A stretch of DNA of 35,246 nt from Acidobacteriota bacterium (GTDB taxonomy: Bacteria > Acidobacteriota > Vicinamibacteria > Fen-336), in assembly GCA_003222275.1 (NCBI GenBank), contig QHVJ01000171.1, forward strand, positions 1-35,246. The letters are read 5' to 3'. Position 1 is the first letter of the stretch, and each line of letters opens with the position of its first letter. The translations under genes were made by a program, and so were the position numbers. This document shows, piece after piece, positions 17,134 through 25,658 of this stretch. Under the pieces are notes generated by a model, which had not been told where the DNA came from, did no database searches, and saw only the letters and a program-made list of their open reading frames with translations.

Positions 17134-17970
17134 GTGGGCGGACGTCGGCTGGAGGTCCACGAGTTCTTTGGCGCCGGCTCGACCGAGGACGCCATCGTCT
17201 TTCTTCACGGCATGGCGGCAAGCTGGTCGATCTGGGCCCCCGTGGCTCAGCGGCTGGGCGCTCGGGCTCGTACCTTGTGCGTGGAGATGCCATGGAGCAG
17301 CGACGGCGGGCGGGAGTGGGCCATGGCGCCCGCCCGCTCGCTCCACATCATCTTCCGCAGCCTTGCGCTCGGCCGCTTCACGGTGGTCGCTCATTCCTTC
17401 GCCGCCACCGCGCTGCTCGCCTACCTCGATCGGTACGGCGCCGGGGCTGTGGAGAACATCGTCTGCGTCTGCCCCTTCTACCAGGACGCGGTCGAGAAGT
17501 TCGACTGGTCGACCCTCGTCTACTTCGTCGATCGATTTCACGGCTTCCTGCGCGATGGTCTGGTGGCCCGGCGGCCCTCGTATGCCGGCCGCCCGACGGT
17601 CGACCTGATGGCGGCGCGCGTGCAGGAGAGGATCGGGCCCGAGGGGTGGCTCCAGTTCTTCGGCCTGTTCTGCCGCACGCCGCGGCTCCGCCTCTCGCAT
17701 GTCGAGCGGCCGGCGCTGGTGCTGGGCGGGTCGGAGGACATCGCCTCGCGCCCGCGCTACAGCCGCGAGCTGGCGGCGGCGCTGCCACGAGCGGAGGTAC
17801 GCATTCTTCGCGGCCGCGGCCATTTCCCCATGTTGCAGGACCCGGCCGAGTTCACCGCCATCGTCGAGCAGTTCCTGCGCCGGCATCGCCGCCGCCAACG
17901 CGTCGGGGCGCTCGGATCGCGAGGCGCGGCCACGGCTTCGCAGGAGAAGGAGGTGAAGTCATGTCGATGA
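17134..17970 (+). CDS. Alpha/beta hydrolase
   Basis: A 278-aa soluble hydrolase with oxyanion segment FLHGMAASWSIW, nucleophile elbow AHSFAAT (Ser in a variant of G-x-S-x-G), Asp in GGSEDIA and His in GRGHFPM. In the synthase operon it could release the chain as an acyl thioesterase or hydrolyse an ester; the substrate is not evident. GTG 17134 is the first start after the in-frame stop of the preceding gene. The 3' end overlaps the double-hotdog gene by 10 bp. Confidence 0.85.
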   Translation: MGGRRLEVHEFFGAGSTEDAIVFLHGMAASWSIWAPVAQRLGARARTLCVEMPWSSDGGREWAMAPARSLHIIFRSLALGRFTVVAHSFAATALLAYLDRYGAGAVENIVCVCPFYQDAVEKFDWSTLVYFVDRFHGFLRDGLVARRPSYAGRPTVDLMAARVQERIGPEGWLQFFGLFCRTPRLRLSHVERPALVLGGSEDIASRPRYSRELAAALPRAEVRILRGRGHFPMLQDPAEFTAIVEQFLRRHRRRQRVGALGSRGAATASQEKEVKSCR

Positions 17971-18947
17971 CGCCGCGGCCGGTCGAGCCCGCGGAGGTTT
18001 TAGCCGGGCCGAGAGCGCGGGCCACGGTACGCGAAGCGTATCCGCCCTTCGAAGGCTCGAACATCGGCGTCTGGCTCGGCTTCAAGCACTTCATGTACCT
18101 GATGGAAGAGGCGGCCATCCAACACGTTCGTGAGCGATGGCTGGGGCCGCGCGCGCTGTGGGAGCAGCACGGAGTGGGAGTCGAGATCGTCGACTCCTCG
18201 ATCCGGATCCTCGCCGCCCTGCACCTCGATCAACTCACGCGCGTGGAGGTTCGGCCGCGGGAAGGGAGCGAGGAATGCGAGCTGGCCGCGATCCTGGAGG
18301 CCCAGGACGGCGGCCAGTGGGTGCCGGCGGCCAGCGGCAGCGTGAAGGTACTCTTCCGTCGATCGCCGGAGAGCCCCGGCGCGCTGCCGGAGGAGATCCT
18401 TCCCCACGTCAGAGACGAAATCGAGCGCGATCCTCTCTCGCCGGCGCCGATCCGGCGCGATGGCCCGGGCCGCACGGGCCCCGCCGCCCGGCCCCCGCGA
18501 CCGCCGGGCGCGACCGCCGGAAGCTTCGTTTGGAAGCGGCGGATCCCGTACTTCTACTGCCACTTCATGGACCGCCTGCAGCATTCGGGGTACGTTCGGC
18601 TCATGGAGGAGGTGGTGGACCTGTTCCTGGCGGAACGCGGGATCTCCATCCGGGCGATGCTCGAGCGCCGGAGCTGGATCCCGGTGGTCGCGGAGGCCGG
18701 CCTGGAGATCCTGCGCGAGGCCCGGCTCGAAGAGGAGATCTGCACCGTGTTCACGGTGCGGCACGTGTACAAGGGGCGGCTGTACTCCGCCGCCCTCGAC
18801 TGGTACGTCGCCCGGGGAGCGGAGTGGGTGCAGACGGCGCGAGGCCGGATCGTCCACGGTTATGCCCAGATCCCGCAGCGAGGGGTCATGAAGCTGGTGC
18901 CGCTCGATGGCCCCGTCCTGGCGGCGCTCACGGGCGACAGGCGATGA
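17961..18947 (+). CDS. Double-hotdog acyl thioesterase-like protein
   Basis: A 328-aa protein of two consecutive hotdog domains, residues about 20-130 and 190-325, joined by a Pro/Gly-rich linker. Both halves show the 4-hydroxybenzoyl-CoA-thioesterase/FatA-like pattern in which a helix carries FMYLMEEA or YVRLMEEVV; the second half has HFMDRLQHSGYVRLMEE. It probably hydrolyses or binds acyl-ACP at the end of synthesis. ATG 17961 follows a strong AAGGAGGTG site. It overlaps both neighbours (10 bp and ATGA). Confidence 0.78.
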   Translation: MSMTPRPVEPAEVLAGPRARATVREAYPPFEGSNIGVWLGFKHFMYLMEEAAIQHVRERWLGPRALWEQHGVGVEIVDSSIRILAALHLDQLTRVEVRPREGSEECELAAILEAQDGGQWVPAASGSVKVLFRRSPESPGALPEEILPHVRDEIERDPLSPAPIRRDGPGRTGPAARPPRPPGATAGSFVWKRRIPYFYCHFMDRLQHSGYVRLMEEVVDLFLAERGISIRAMLERRSWIPVVAEAGLEILREARLEEEICTVFTVRHVYKGRLYSAALDWYVARGAEWVQTARGRIVHGYAQIPQRGVMKLVPLDGPVLAALTGDRR

Positions 18948-19588
18948 AGCCCGCCCGGCCGCGGTTCTACTTCTCCTTCCGCAGCCCGTACTCCTGGGTC
19001 GGGGCGCGCAAGATCGAGGCGCAGTTCCCGCATCACCGGCTTTCGCTCGAGTACCTGCCCTACTGGGAGCCGGAGCCGGAGACGCTGGCCGAGCTGACCG
19101 CGCGCGGCGGGGAGTTCCTCTACCGGCCGATGAGCCAGGCGCGCCAGCTCTACATCCTGCAGGACGTCAAGCGGATCTGGTCCAAGCTCGGCTATCGGGC
19201 GGCCTGGCCCGTCGACGGCGAGAGCCCGTGCTGGGAGCTGCCGCACATGGCGTATCTCCACGCGCGGCGGTGCGGACGCGACCGGGAGTTCTTCTGGGCG
19301 GTATGGCGGGCGCGCTGGGAACAGGGTCGCGACGTGACGGACGTGGCCACCATCGCTGCGATCGGGACCGGGCTCGGGCTCGATCCGATCGCGCTGTGCG
19401 ACGCGCGCCGGGACCCGTCGATTCGCCAGGAAGGGGTCGACGTGCTGTGGCACGCGTACCGCGACGCGGTCTTCGGGGTTCCGTTCTTCGTCCTGGGATA
19501 CGAGAAGTTCTGGGGACAGGACCGGGTCGATGAGTTCCTCGAAGCGGTGCATCGGCAGCTCGGGCAGGAGGCGGCGTGTCCGGCCTGA
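18944..19588 (+). CDS. DsbA-fold protein, glutathione S-transferase kappa / 2-hydroxychromene-2-carboxylate isomerase-like
   Basis: A 214-aa thioredoxin-fold protein. It opens with RFYFSFRSPYSWVGARKIE, the hallmark of the kappa GST/HCCA isomerase group, where the Ser after the first strand activates glutathione; there is no CxxC, so it is not a disulfide oxidoreductase. The conserved cis-Pro region VFGVPFFVL is near the C-terminus. Known relatives isomerise double bonds or rings using glutathione. Its position inside a synthase operon is unusual and links to the gshB/gshA-like genes at 28541-30461. ATG 18944 overlaps the preceding stop as ATGA. Confidence 0.85.
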   Translation: MKPARPRFYFSFRSPYSWVGARKIEAQFPHHRLSLEYLPYWEPEPETLAELTARGGEFLYRPMSQARQLYILQDVKRIWSKLGYRAAWPVDGESPCWELPHMAYLHARRCGRDREFFWAVWRARWEQGRDVTDVATIAAIGTGLGLDPIALCDARRDPSIRQEGVDVLWHAYRDAVFGVPFFVLGYEKFWGQDRVDEFLEAVHRQLGQEAACPA

Positions 19589-20541
19589 CGGTGCTGGGCG
19601 GCCTGGCCGTCGCCTGGGCTCTCGCCGCGTGCGCCGCCGCAATATGGATGGCCTATCGCGTCTACCATCCCCGCTCCACCCTGCGCACCGAGACTCCGGA
19701 GGACCTCGAGATGGCGTTCGAGGTCCATTCCATCGGGGTGGCCGGCGCCCGCCCGCTCACGCTCGACGCGTGGTTCATTCGCGCCCCGCAGGCCGCCCAC
19801 ACGGTGGTGGTCGCCCACGCCTGGGGCGCGCAGAAAGCCGACCGTCTGAAGTACGCCCGCTTCCTCCACCGCTGCGGCTTCAACGTGCTGCTGTTCGACC
19901 TCCGGAACCACGGCCGCAGCGGACGCGACCCGGCGCTGCTGGGCATGGCCGATCGGTTCATTGCCGACGTGGAGGCCGTGATCCGCCACTGGCGGGAACG
20001 GCTGTCGCCGCCGGGAGGCCGGCTCGGCCTGGTCGCCTTCTCCTTCTCCACGTGGCCCGCCCTCTACCACGTGGCCACCCGGCCGGGAGGGGGTGTGGCG
20101 GCGCTCGTCCTCGACAGCGGCCCGCCGATGAGCATCGAGGGCACGGCCGTGCGGTTCATCGAGAGTTACGCCCCGCGGTGGGTGCCCTGGTGGCTGCGTC
20201 CGCCGGGAGTGTTCACGCTCTTCAAGAAGGTGTACGTGTCCGCCCTGCTCCGGATGCTCGGGAAGAAGAGCTGGCCGCCGCCGCTGGACGGGCTTCAGGC
20301 CGGCGTGCTGTTCATCGTCGGCGAGCACGACGTGCTCATGCCGGTGCCGGAGGTCTCCGAGCTGGCCGCTCGCGCCGCGGGCGCCGAGCTGTGGGTCGTG
20401 CCGGGCGCACGGCACCTCAAGACGTTCAAGAGTCGTCCCGACGAGTATGCCGCGCGCGTGCGCGCGTTCCTCGACGAGCGGCTCGGCGGCGTCCGACGAA
20501 CAGGGCAACCAAACAGGAGGACGATCACATGCAGCACTTGA
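19576..20541 (+). CDS. Membrane-anchored alpha/beta hydrolase
   Basis: A 321-aa protein with an N-terminal hydrophobic segment (residues about 4-26) acting as anchor or signal. Catalytic features: HAWGAQK oxyanion region, LFDLRNHGRS, nucleophile elbow AFSFST (Ser in a variant elbow), Asp in GEHDVLM and His in GARHLKTF. Similar to serine-aminopeptidase-like hydrolases; substrate unknown, perhaps release or transfer of the synthase product at the membrane. GTG 19576 overlaps the preceding gene by 13 bp. Confidence 0.82.
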   Translation: MSGLTVLGGLAVAWALAACAAAIWMAYRVYHPRSTLRTETPEDLEMAFEVHSIGVAGARPLTLDAWFIRAPQAAHTVVVAHAWGAQKADRLKYARFLHRCGFNVLLFDLRNHGRSGRDPALLGMADRFIADVEAVIRHWRERLSPPGGRLGLVAFSFSTWPALYHVATRPGGGVAALVLDSGPPMSIEGTAVRFIESYAPRWVPWWLRPPGVFTLFKKVYVSALLRMLGKKSWPPPLDGLQAGVLFIVGEHDVLMPVPEVSELAARAAGAELWVVPGARHLKTFKSRPDEYAARVRAFLDERLGGVRRTGQPNRRTITCST

Positions 20542-20951
20542 ACGGCAGGTGGGGCACGATGGCGCTGGCCATCGCGTTCTGGGCAGCCGGGACGATCAGC
20601 GGTGCGTTCGCGGCCGAGGCCCCGGTGGACGTGAGCGGGGCCTGGACCTTCGCCGTGAAGACGGACCGCGGGTCGGGCAATCCGAGCTTCGTCTTCAAGC
20701 AAGAGGGGAAGACGCTCAAGGGAACCTATCGCGGCTTTTTCGGCGAGGCTCCCCTCGAAGGCACGATGGACGGGTACGCCATCAAGTTCTCCTTCAAGGC
20801 GCGCTCGCCCCTCAACCCGCTCTTCAAGGTGAACATCACCTACTCGGGAACGCTCGATCAGGCCGCGGGCACCCTGTCGGGAACCGTGGACTTCGACGGC
20901 CAGGGCAGCGGTACCTGGACGGGCAAGCGCAAGCCGGAGGAGAGCAAGTAG
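20529..20951 (+). CDS. Small secreted beta-rich protein, function unknown
   Basis: A 140-aa protein with a signal peptide ending near ISGAFAAEA. The mature part alternates G-T-x-x-G strands (VSGAWTFAV, LKGTYRGFFG, LEGTMDG, LSGTVDFDGQGSGTWTG), suggesting a small beta-barrel that could bind a hydrophobic ligand. No catalytic motif. ATG 20529 has a good AGGAGGACG site and overlaps the previous gene by 13 bp. Possibly a periplasmic carrier for the operon's product (inference). Confidence 0.7.
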   Translation: MQHLNGRWGTMALAIAFWAAGTISGAFAAEAPVDVSGAWTFAVKTDRGSGNPSFVFKQEGKTLKGTYRGFFGEAPLEGTMDGYAIKFSFKARSPLNPLFKVNITYSGTLDQAAGTLSGTVDFDGQGSGTWTGKRKPEESK

Positions 20952-20956
20952 CCGCA

Positions 20957-21508
20957 TTGCCGCCTTCGCTCCTCGAGGGGATCATTCCGGAGTTCGACTT
21001 CCGGAGTCGACACTCCTTGTTCGTGGCCGCTCCGCCGGAAGCGGTGGCGGCGGCGATGAGTGCGTATCGCATGGAGGAGGAGGGGTCCTGGCCCGTCCGT
21101 TGGCTGTTCCGGCTGCGCGGGCTCCGGGCGGTGCGCGGCCGGCTGCGCTCGGCCCTGACCTCGCGCGGCTTCCGGGTCCTGGCCGAACGTCCGGGTGAGG
21201 AGGTGGTCTTCGGCATCGCGGGGCGCTTCTGGGCCCTGCGCGAGCTGAGGTCGCTGGTCGCGGTGGAGGACGCCGAAGCCTTCGCCCGCTACGCGGAGCC
21301 GGGCGCGGCGAAGGCGGCGCTGGGCTTGACGATCGACCGCGTGCCGGGGGGCACGCGCCTCAGCACGGAGACGCGCGTGAAGTGCGTCGACGCGGCGGCC
21401 TACCGCCGCTTCGCCCTGTACTGGACGCTGATCAAGCCTTTCAGCGGCTGGATCCGCCGGGACATCCTGCTCGGCATCAGCGCGCGGGCTCGGGCTTCGA
21501 GCCGCTGA
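20957..21508 (+). CDS. Hypothetical protein, possibly START/SRPBCC-like
   Basis: A 183-aa protein. RSRHSLFVAAPPEAVAAAM near the N-terminus resembles the first strand and helix of polyketide-cyclase/SRPBCC proteins, and TRVKCVDAAAYRRFALYWTLIKPF fits their C-terminal helix. No signal peptide. The only suitable start is TTG 20957 (5 bp after the preceding stop). Its last 109 bp are read on the opposite strand by the TetR gene. Last gene of the synthase operon; function not established. Confidence 0.6.
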   Translation: MPPSLLEGIIPEFDFRSRHSLFVAAPPEAVAAAMSAYRMEEEGSWPVRWLFRLRGLRAVRGRLRSALTSRGFRVLAERPGEEVVFGIAGRFWALRELRSLVAVEDAEAFARYAEPGAAKAALGLTIDRVPGGTRLSTETRVKCVDAAAYRRFALYWTLIKPFSGWIRRDILLGISARARASSR

Positions 21509-22104
21509 TCCGTCTGCCGCCCGGCCCGGCCCGCCGCGGCGAGGAGCGTGCGGGTCACGTGCCGCCGGTAGGCCTCCAGGTGCTTGCCGGCGGGGAAGAG
21601 TCCGGGGGCTTCGCGAATCAGGCGCAACGCGCCGGTGTAGGCGCTGTAGGTCAGCACCGCGCGATGCCGGGCGGCCTCCGGGCTGAATCCCAGGCGCTGA
21701 TAGCACTCGCCGAGGTACGCGATGCGCTGCTGCACGACGCGCCGTAGCGCCGGAGCGACGATCGGGTGGCTCGCGGCGTCCGACACCGCCAGCTCGATGG
21801 CGCGGCGCCGGGGCGGGCCCGGCATCGCCTCCCGGAAGAGCCGGTGCAAGCGCTCCCGGGGATCCGCCACCGCCTCCATGAGCGCGATGACCTCCCGCGT
21901 CGCGCTCGTCTCCCATTCGCGCAAGGCCGCCTCGAGGAGGGCCGCCCGGCTGCGGAAGTGCCAGTAGAAGCTGCCCTTGGTGACCCTCAGACGCCGCGCC
22001 AGGACCTCGACGGCCACCGCCTCGATGCCGCGCTGAGCCAGCATCTCGAGGGCCGCCCGAGCCCAGTCGCCCGCGCTCAGGGTGTCGGTCCGTGGGCGGG
22101 CCAT
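21400..22104 (-). CDS. TetR-family transcriptional repressor
   Basis: A 234-aa regulator with an N-terminal TetR helix-turn-helix (ALEMLAQRGIEAVAVEVLARRLRVTKGSFYWHFRSR) and an all-helical ligand domain. ATG 22104 fits the normal family N-terminus; longer starts at 22122 or 22164 are possible. The last about 35 residues extend beyond a typical TetR and are antisense to the 3' end of the convergent gene. Two near-identical operator-like repeats lie 77-115 bp upstream of the start, so it probably represses itself and the exporter operon, with a small hydrophobic molecule as likely inducer. Confidence 0.92.
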   Translation of the reverse strand: MARPRTDTLSAGDWARAALEMLAQRGIEAVAVEVLARRLRVTKGSFYWHFRSRAALLEAALREWETSATREVIALMEAVADPRERLHRLFREAMPGPPRRRAIELAVSDAASHPIVAPALRRVVQQRIAYLGECYQRLGFSPEAARHRAVLTYSAYTGALRLIREAPGLFPAGKHLEAYRRHVTRTLLAAAGRAGRQTDQRLEARARALMPSRMSRRIQPLKGLISVQYRAKRR

Positions 22105-22180
22105 GGCCCAGAAGCTACGCATCGCCCGCGCCGGCGTCAAGTGCCGTGTCTCCCCGTCCGCCATGCCCCGCCGCCTACAG

Positions 22181-22218
22181 TACGGCACCGTATTGATTAC
22201 CATACGGTACCGTATTGA
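22181..22218. promoter_or_regulatory. Tandem TetR operator candidates
   Basis: Two copies of a 16-mer, TACGGCACCGTATTGA (22181-22196) and TACGGTACCGTATTGA (22203-22218), start exactly 22 bp apart. The second contains the perfect 14-bp palindrome ATACGGTACCGTAT (22202-22215) and overlaps a -35 element at 22215. Placement in the divergent gap next to tetR makes them the likely repressor sites. Confidence 0.72.
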
Positions 22219-22243
22219 CAGAATGCGACCCCGGATGTAGATT
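22215..22243 (+). promoter_or_regulatory. Sigma-70-type promoter of the exporter operon
   Basis: A consensus -35 TTGACA (22215-22220), a 17-bp spacer and -10 TAGATT (22238-22243), reading toward the membrane-fusion-protein gene. The -35 overlaps the second TetR operator copy, so repressor binding would block polymerase. It lies about 100 bp upstream of the FNR-type promoter, giving the operon two differently controlled starts. Confidence 0.65.
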
Positions 22244-22298
22244 TGTGGGTGCGGCGGCCCTGACGGGCCGGGAGGCCCTCACGGCCGGCCGTTCGGTC

Positions 22299-22340
22299 TT
22301 GATCGTCGTCAACGACCGCGGGGCCGCCGGGCGGTAGGCT
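22299..22340 (+). promoter_or_regulatory. Class II Crp/Fnr-type promoter of the exporter operon
   Basis: Box TTGATCGTCGTCAA (22299-22312), 22-bp gap, -10-like TAGGCT (22335-22340). This is the same arrangement as at 7953 and 27601. The predicted start near 22347 would leave only 5 nt before ATG 22352 but a 44-nt leader with GGAGAGG before ATG 22391. Confidence 0.65.
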
Positions 22341-22390
22341 GCCCGGGCGGGATGGCGGCCGGAGCCGAAGCGGAGAGGAACCGCGCGGGC

Positions 22391-23800
22391 ATGTCGGAAC
22401 CGATGGCCAAGACGGCGCTTCCGGGCGGCCCGAGGGTACGACCGTCGCTGGAGGGCCTCCGGTCGCTGCGCCTCGAAGGCGACCAGCGCGGGGCGTCCGG
22501 CGAGCGCCCGCGCCGCGCGCGCTATTACGGCGCCCGGCCGGCGCTCGCGGGCGGAGCGGTCCTGCTCGTGCTGGTGGCCTATGTCGTGGCGGCCAGGGGA
22601 CCCTTCCGGCCGCCGGTCGTGGAGGTGAGCCGGGTGGTGGCCTCGGGAGGCGAAGCCGGTTCCGTCTCACCGTTACTCACGCTCACCGGCTACGTGGTCA
22701 CGCGGCGGAAGTACGTGGATCTCGGCGCGACCGTGCCCGGCCGCATCGCCTGGATCGGCGTGGAGGAGGGCGACCGGTTCGAGGCCCGCCAGCCGCTCGC
22801 GCGGCTCGACGAGGACGAGCTGCGCGCGCAGCGCCAATTGGCCGCGGCCACGCTCGAGGCCGCCGAGGCGCGCCTGAGCGAGCTCGTCACCGGACCCCTG
22901 CCCGAGGAGCTGGCGCGGGCGAAGGCCCAGGTCGACGAGGCGGCCGCCGTCCTGCGGCTGGCCGAGCGGACGCTTGTCCGCGACGAGGAGCTGGCCCGCG
23001 AGGGCATCGTCTCTCTCTACCAGCTCGATGCGGCGCGCAGCGAGGCGGCGGCGGCCCAGGCGCGTTGGCAGACGGCCAGCGAAGCCTGCAACCTGCTCCG
23101 GCGCGGAGCACGCGCCGAGGTGATCCGCTCCGCTCGTGCCGAAGTGGCCCGCAGCCATGCCGGCCTCGACCAGGCCCGGTCACGGCTCGACCAGACCGTG
23201 GTGCGTGCGCCGTTTCGCGGAGTGGTGCTGGAGAAGGTGAGGGACGTGGGCGACTCGGTCGTCCCCGGCGGCGTGGACCGACGCGGGTCGGGCAGCGGCA
23301 TCCTGCGCGTCGCCAGTGACGACGACCTGCGGATCGAAGTCGAGGTGAGCGAGGTCAACCTCGCCCAGGTGAAGCTGGGGCAGCCGGCGAGGGTGGTGCT
23401 GGACGCCTGGGCCGACAAAGTCTATGAGGGCCGCGTGGCCAAGCTCCTCCCCAGCGCCAACCGGCAGAAGGCCACCGTGAAGGCCGAGGTCGCGCTCCTG
23501 TCCTCGGACGCCCTCGTCAGGCCCGAGATGGGAGCCAAGGTGCAGTTGATGGAGGCCTCGGACACGGCGGCCGGCACTGCCGTTCGGTTACTGGTGCCGA
23601 AGGCGGCGGTGATGCCGGCCCCGGACGGCCCTACGGCGTTCGTGCTCGACGGCGAGCGCGTGCGGACCCGGCGCGTGCAGCTCGGGGCAGTGCGCGGCGA
23701 CCTGGTGGAAGTGGGCTCGGGGCTCGCCGAGGGCCAATACGTGGTGGTGAAGGGTCAAGACAAGCTGCGCGACGGGCAGCGCGTGCGGCGGACCAAGTAG
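22391..23800 (+). CDS. HlyD/MacA-type membrane-fusion protein
   Basis: Periplasmic adaptor of an ABC exporter, 469 aa. A single N-terminal membrane segment (ALAGGAVLLVLVAYVVA) is followed by a biotinyl-lipoyl half (GRIAWIGVEEGDRFEARQPLARLD), a long coiled-coil hairpin (about residues 135-260), the second lipoyl half (VVRAPFRGVVLEKVRDVGDSV) and beta-barrel domains. ATG 22391 is preferred because of the predicted leader and the GGAGAGG site; ATG 22352 is an in-frame alternative. It precedes the ATPase by 12 bp. Confidence 0.9.
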   Translation: MSEPMAKTALPGGPRVRPSLEGLRSLRLEGDQRGASGERPRRARYYGARPALAGGAVLLVLVAYVVAARGPFRPPVVEVSRVVASGGEAGSVSPLLTLTGYVVTRRKYVDLGATVPGRIAWIGVEEGDRFEARQPLARLDEDELRAQRQLAAATLEAAEARLSELVTGPLPEELARAKAQVDEAAAVLRLAERTLVRDEELAREGIVSLYQLDAARSEAAAAQARWQTASEACNLLRRGARAEVIRSARAEVARSHAGLDQARSRLDQTVVRAPFRGVVLEKVRDVGDSVVPGGVDRRGSGSGILRVASDDDLRIEVEVSEVNLAQVKLGQPARVVLDAWADKVYEGRVAKLLPSANRQKATVKAEVALLSSDALVRPEMGAKVQLMEASDTAAGTAVRLLVPKAAVMPAPDGPTAFVLDGERVRTRRVQLGAVRGDLVEVGSGLAEGQYVVVKGQDKLRDGQRVRRTK

Positions 23801-23812
23801 CGGGGGTGGGCG

Positions 23813-24535
23813 ATGACAGGCCCTGTGGTCGAGATGAGGAGCGTGTGCAAGAGCTACCGGCGCGGTGATCGCGAGCTGCCGGTGCTCAAGGACATCAGCC
23901 TGTGTGTCGAACCGCGCGAGTTCCTGGCCCTGATGGGCCCCTCGGGCTCGGGCAAATCGACGTTGCTCAACCTGATGGCCGGTTTCGACCGGCCCACGTC
24001 CGGGACCCTGGTCGTGGCCGGCCGCGACCTCACGAGAGCAACCGGCCCGGAACTGGCGCGCTGGCGCGCGGGGCACGTCGGGTTCGTGTTCCAGCTCTAC
24101 AACCTGCTCCCCGTGCTCACGGCCCGCGAGAACGTCGAGCTGCCGCTGCTTCTGGCCAACCTCTCCCGGGCCGAGCGCCGGCGGCGGGCGGAGACCGCCC
24201 TCGCGCTCGTCGCCCTGAGCGATCGGCTCGACCACTATCCGCACCAGCTCTCCGGCGGTCAGGAGCAGAGGGTGGCCATCGCGCGCGCGCTCGTCAGCGA
24301 CCCGCCACTGCTCCTGGCCGACGAGCCGACCGGAGACCTCGACGCCGAATCCGCGGGCGAGGTCCTCTCGCTGCTCGACGACCTCCATCGCGAGCTGGAC
24401 AAGACCATCGTCGTGGTGACGCACGATCCGGTGGCCGCCGCGCGCGCCCGCCGCGTCGTGCGTCTCGAAAAAGGCGTGCTGAGCCCGCAGGCCCGGGTGG
24501 AGCGCCGCGATGAAGTTCTTTCCGCTGCTCCTTAA
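23813..24535 (+). CDS. ABC transporter ATPase (LolD/MacB type)
   Basis: A 240-aa ATPase with Walker [11 protein letters not shown]-loop [10 protein letters not shown], signature LSGGQEQR, Walker [13 protein letters not shown] and switch His in VVVTHD. The TGDLD sequence and the small length are typical of the LolD/MacB/FtsE group, which drives mechanotransmission transporters. It energises the two permeases that follow; the next gene overlaps by 26 bp. Confidence 0.95.
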   Translation: MTGPVVEMRSVCKSYRRGDRELPVLKDISLCVEPREFLALMGPSGSGKSTLLNLMAGFDRPTSGTLVVAGRDLTRATGPELARWRAGHVGFVFQLYNLLPVLTARENVELPLLLANLSRAERRRRAETALALVALSDRLDHYPHQLSGGQEQRVAIARALVSDPPLLLADEPTGDLDAESAGEVLSLLDDLHRELDKTIVVVTHDPVAAARARRVVRLEKGVLSPQARVERRDEVLSAAP

Positions 24536-25658
24536 GAACCTGCTGCGCCGCCGGCGGCGGGCGGCGCTCACCGCTTCGAGCGTGGCGGTCTGCGTCTTCA
24601 TCCTGGTGGCCCTCGTGACCCTGACCACCTACATGAAGAACATCATCCGCGAGACGGACTCCCGGCTCATCGTGATCACGCGCGGGCGCTACTCGTTCCT
24701 CGATCCGTTGCCGTATGCCTATCGGGCCAAGATCGAGCACGTCCCGGGGGTGGTGGCGAGCAACGCCGTCACCCTGATCATCGGCACCGCCGGCGACAAG
24801 GACGAGGTGGTCAATGGAATGGCCCTGATCCCGGAGACCTACCTCGACACCGGCCCTCAGAAAGAGGAGATCCCGCCTCGAGACTTCGACGCCTTCGTCA
24901 GGGACCGCTCGGCGATCCTGGTCGGTCCGGTGATGGCGCGGCGCTTCGGCTGGAAGATCGGCGACACCGTCACCATACGTGGCTCGCGCTATCCAGTGGA
25001 GCTGCGCTGTCGCCTGGTGGGATACCTGACCGCCGAGATCCTCTCCGACTACTTCGCCATCCACCGCTCCTATCTGGAGGAGGCCCTCGGTCCCGACCGG
25101 GAGCCGGGGGTGCACTTCTTCCCCCTGAAGGTCGAAAGCCGGGAGGCCATCCCGCGCGTGATCGGGCAGATCGACGCGCTGTTCGCGAACTCGGCCGCGG
25201 AGACGAAGTCGGAGCCCCAGCGCGACTTCATGATGTCCCTGGCTTCGCTGGCCCGGAACATCCGCGACGTCGTGCTGGCCATGGGCCTGGTCATCGTGCT
25301 CGCCATCGTCCTCGTGGTAACCAACAGCATGGCCATCTCGGTTCGGGAGCGCACGCGCGAGATGGCGGTGCTCAAGGCGCTGGGCTTCACCGACGGCCAG
25401 GTCCTGAAGCTGGTGCTGGGAGAGGCCATCCTGCTGGCCATGAGCGGCGGCGTGCTGGGCGGCGCCGTCAGTTATGCGATTTTCGCTTCCAGCGGGTTCG
25501 ACCTCGGCTCCGGGCCCGCCGGACACTTCGCGGTGCAGCCGCTCGCCCTGGCGGACGGGTTGGCCCTGTCGCTGCTCATCGGCGTGGCCGCCGGCTCGTT
25601 TCCGGCCCTGCACGCGTCGCGGCTGAGGATCGTCGAGGCCTTGCGGTGGGTGCGGTGA
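24510..25658 (+). CDS. FtsX/MacB-type ABC permease 1
   Basis: A 382-aa permease with one N-terminal membrane helix (about 20-42), a large periplasmic domain (about 45-245) and three C-terminal helices (about 250-270, 300-330, 345-370) with the FtsX pattern [20 protein letters not shown]. It pairs with the second permease as a heterodimer of the type that extracts lipids or hydrophobic molecules toward the outer membrane. It overlaps the ATPase gene by 26 bp and the next gene by the GTGA motif. Confidence 0.92.
   Translation: MKFFPLLLKNLLRRRRRAALTASSVAVCVFILVALVTLTTYMKNIIRETDSRLIVITRGRYSFLDPLPYAYRAKIEHVPGVVASNAVTLIIGTAGDKDEVVNGMALIPETYLDTGPQKEEIPPRDFDAFVRDRSAILVGPVMARRFGWKIGDTVTIRGSRYPVELRCRLVGYLTAEILSDYFAIHRSYLEEALGPDREPGVHFFPLKVESREAIPRVIGQIDALFANSAAETKSEPQRDFMMSLASLARNIRDVVLAMGLVIVLAIVLVVTNSMAISVRERTREMAVLKALGFTDGQVLKLVLGEAILLAMSGGVLGGAVSYAIFASSGFDLGSGPAGHFAVQPLALADGLALSLLIGVAAGSFPALHASRLRIVEALRWVR

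Noticed and set aside
22255-22270. Hairpin CGGCCC-TGAC-GGGCCG as terminator or attenuator before the exporter operon
   Set aside because: Short stem with no T-run in a very GC-rich leader; could be chance.
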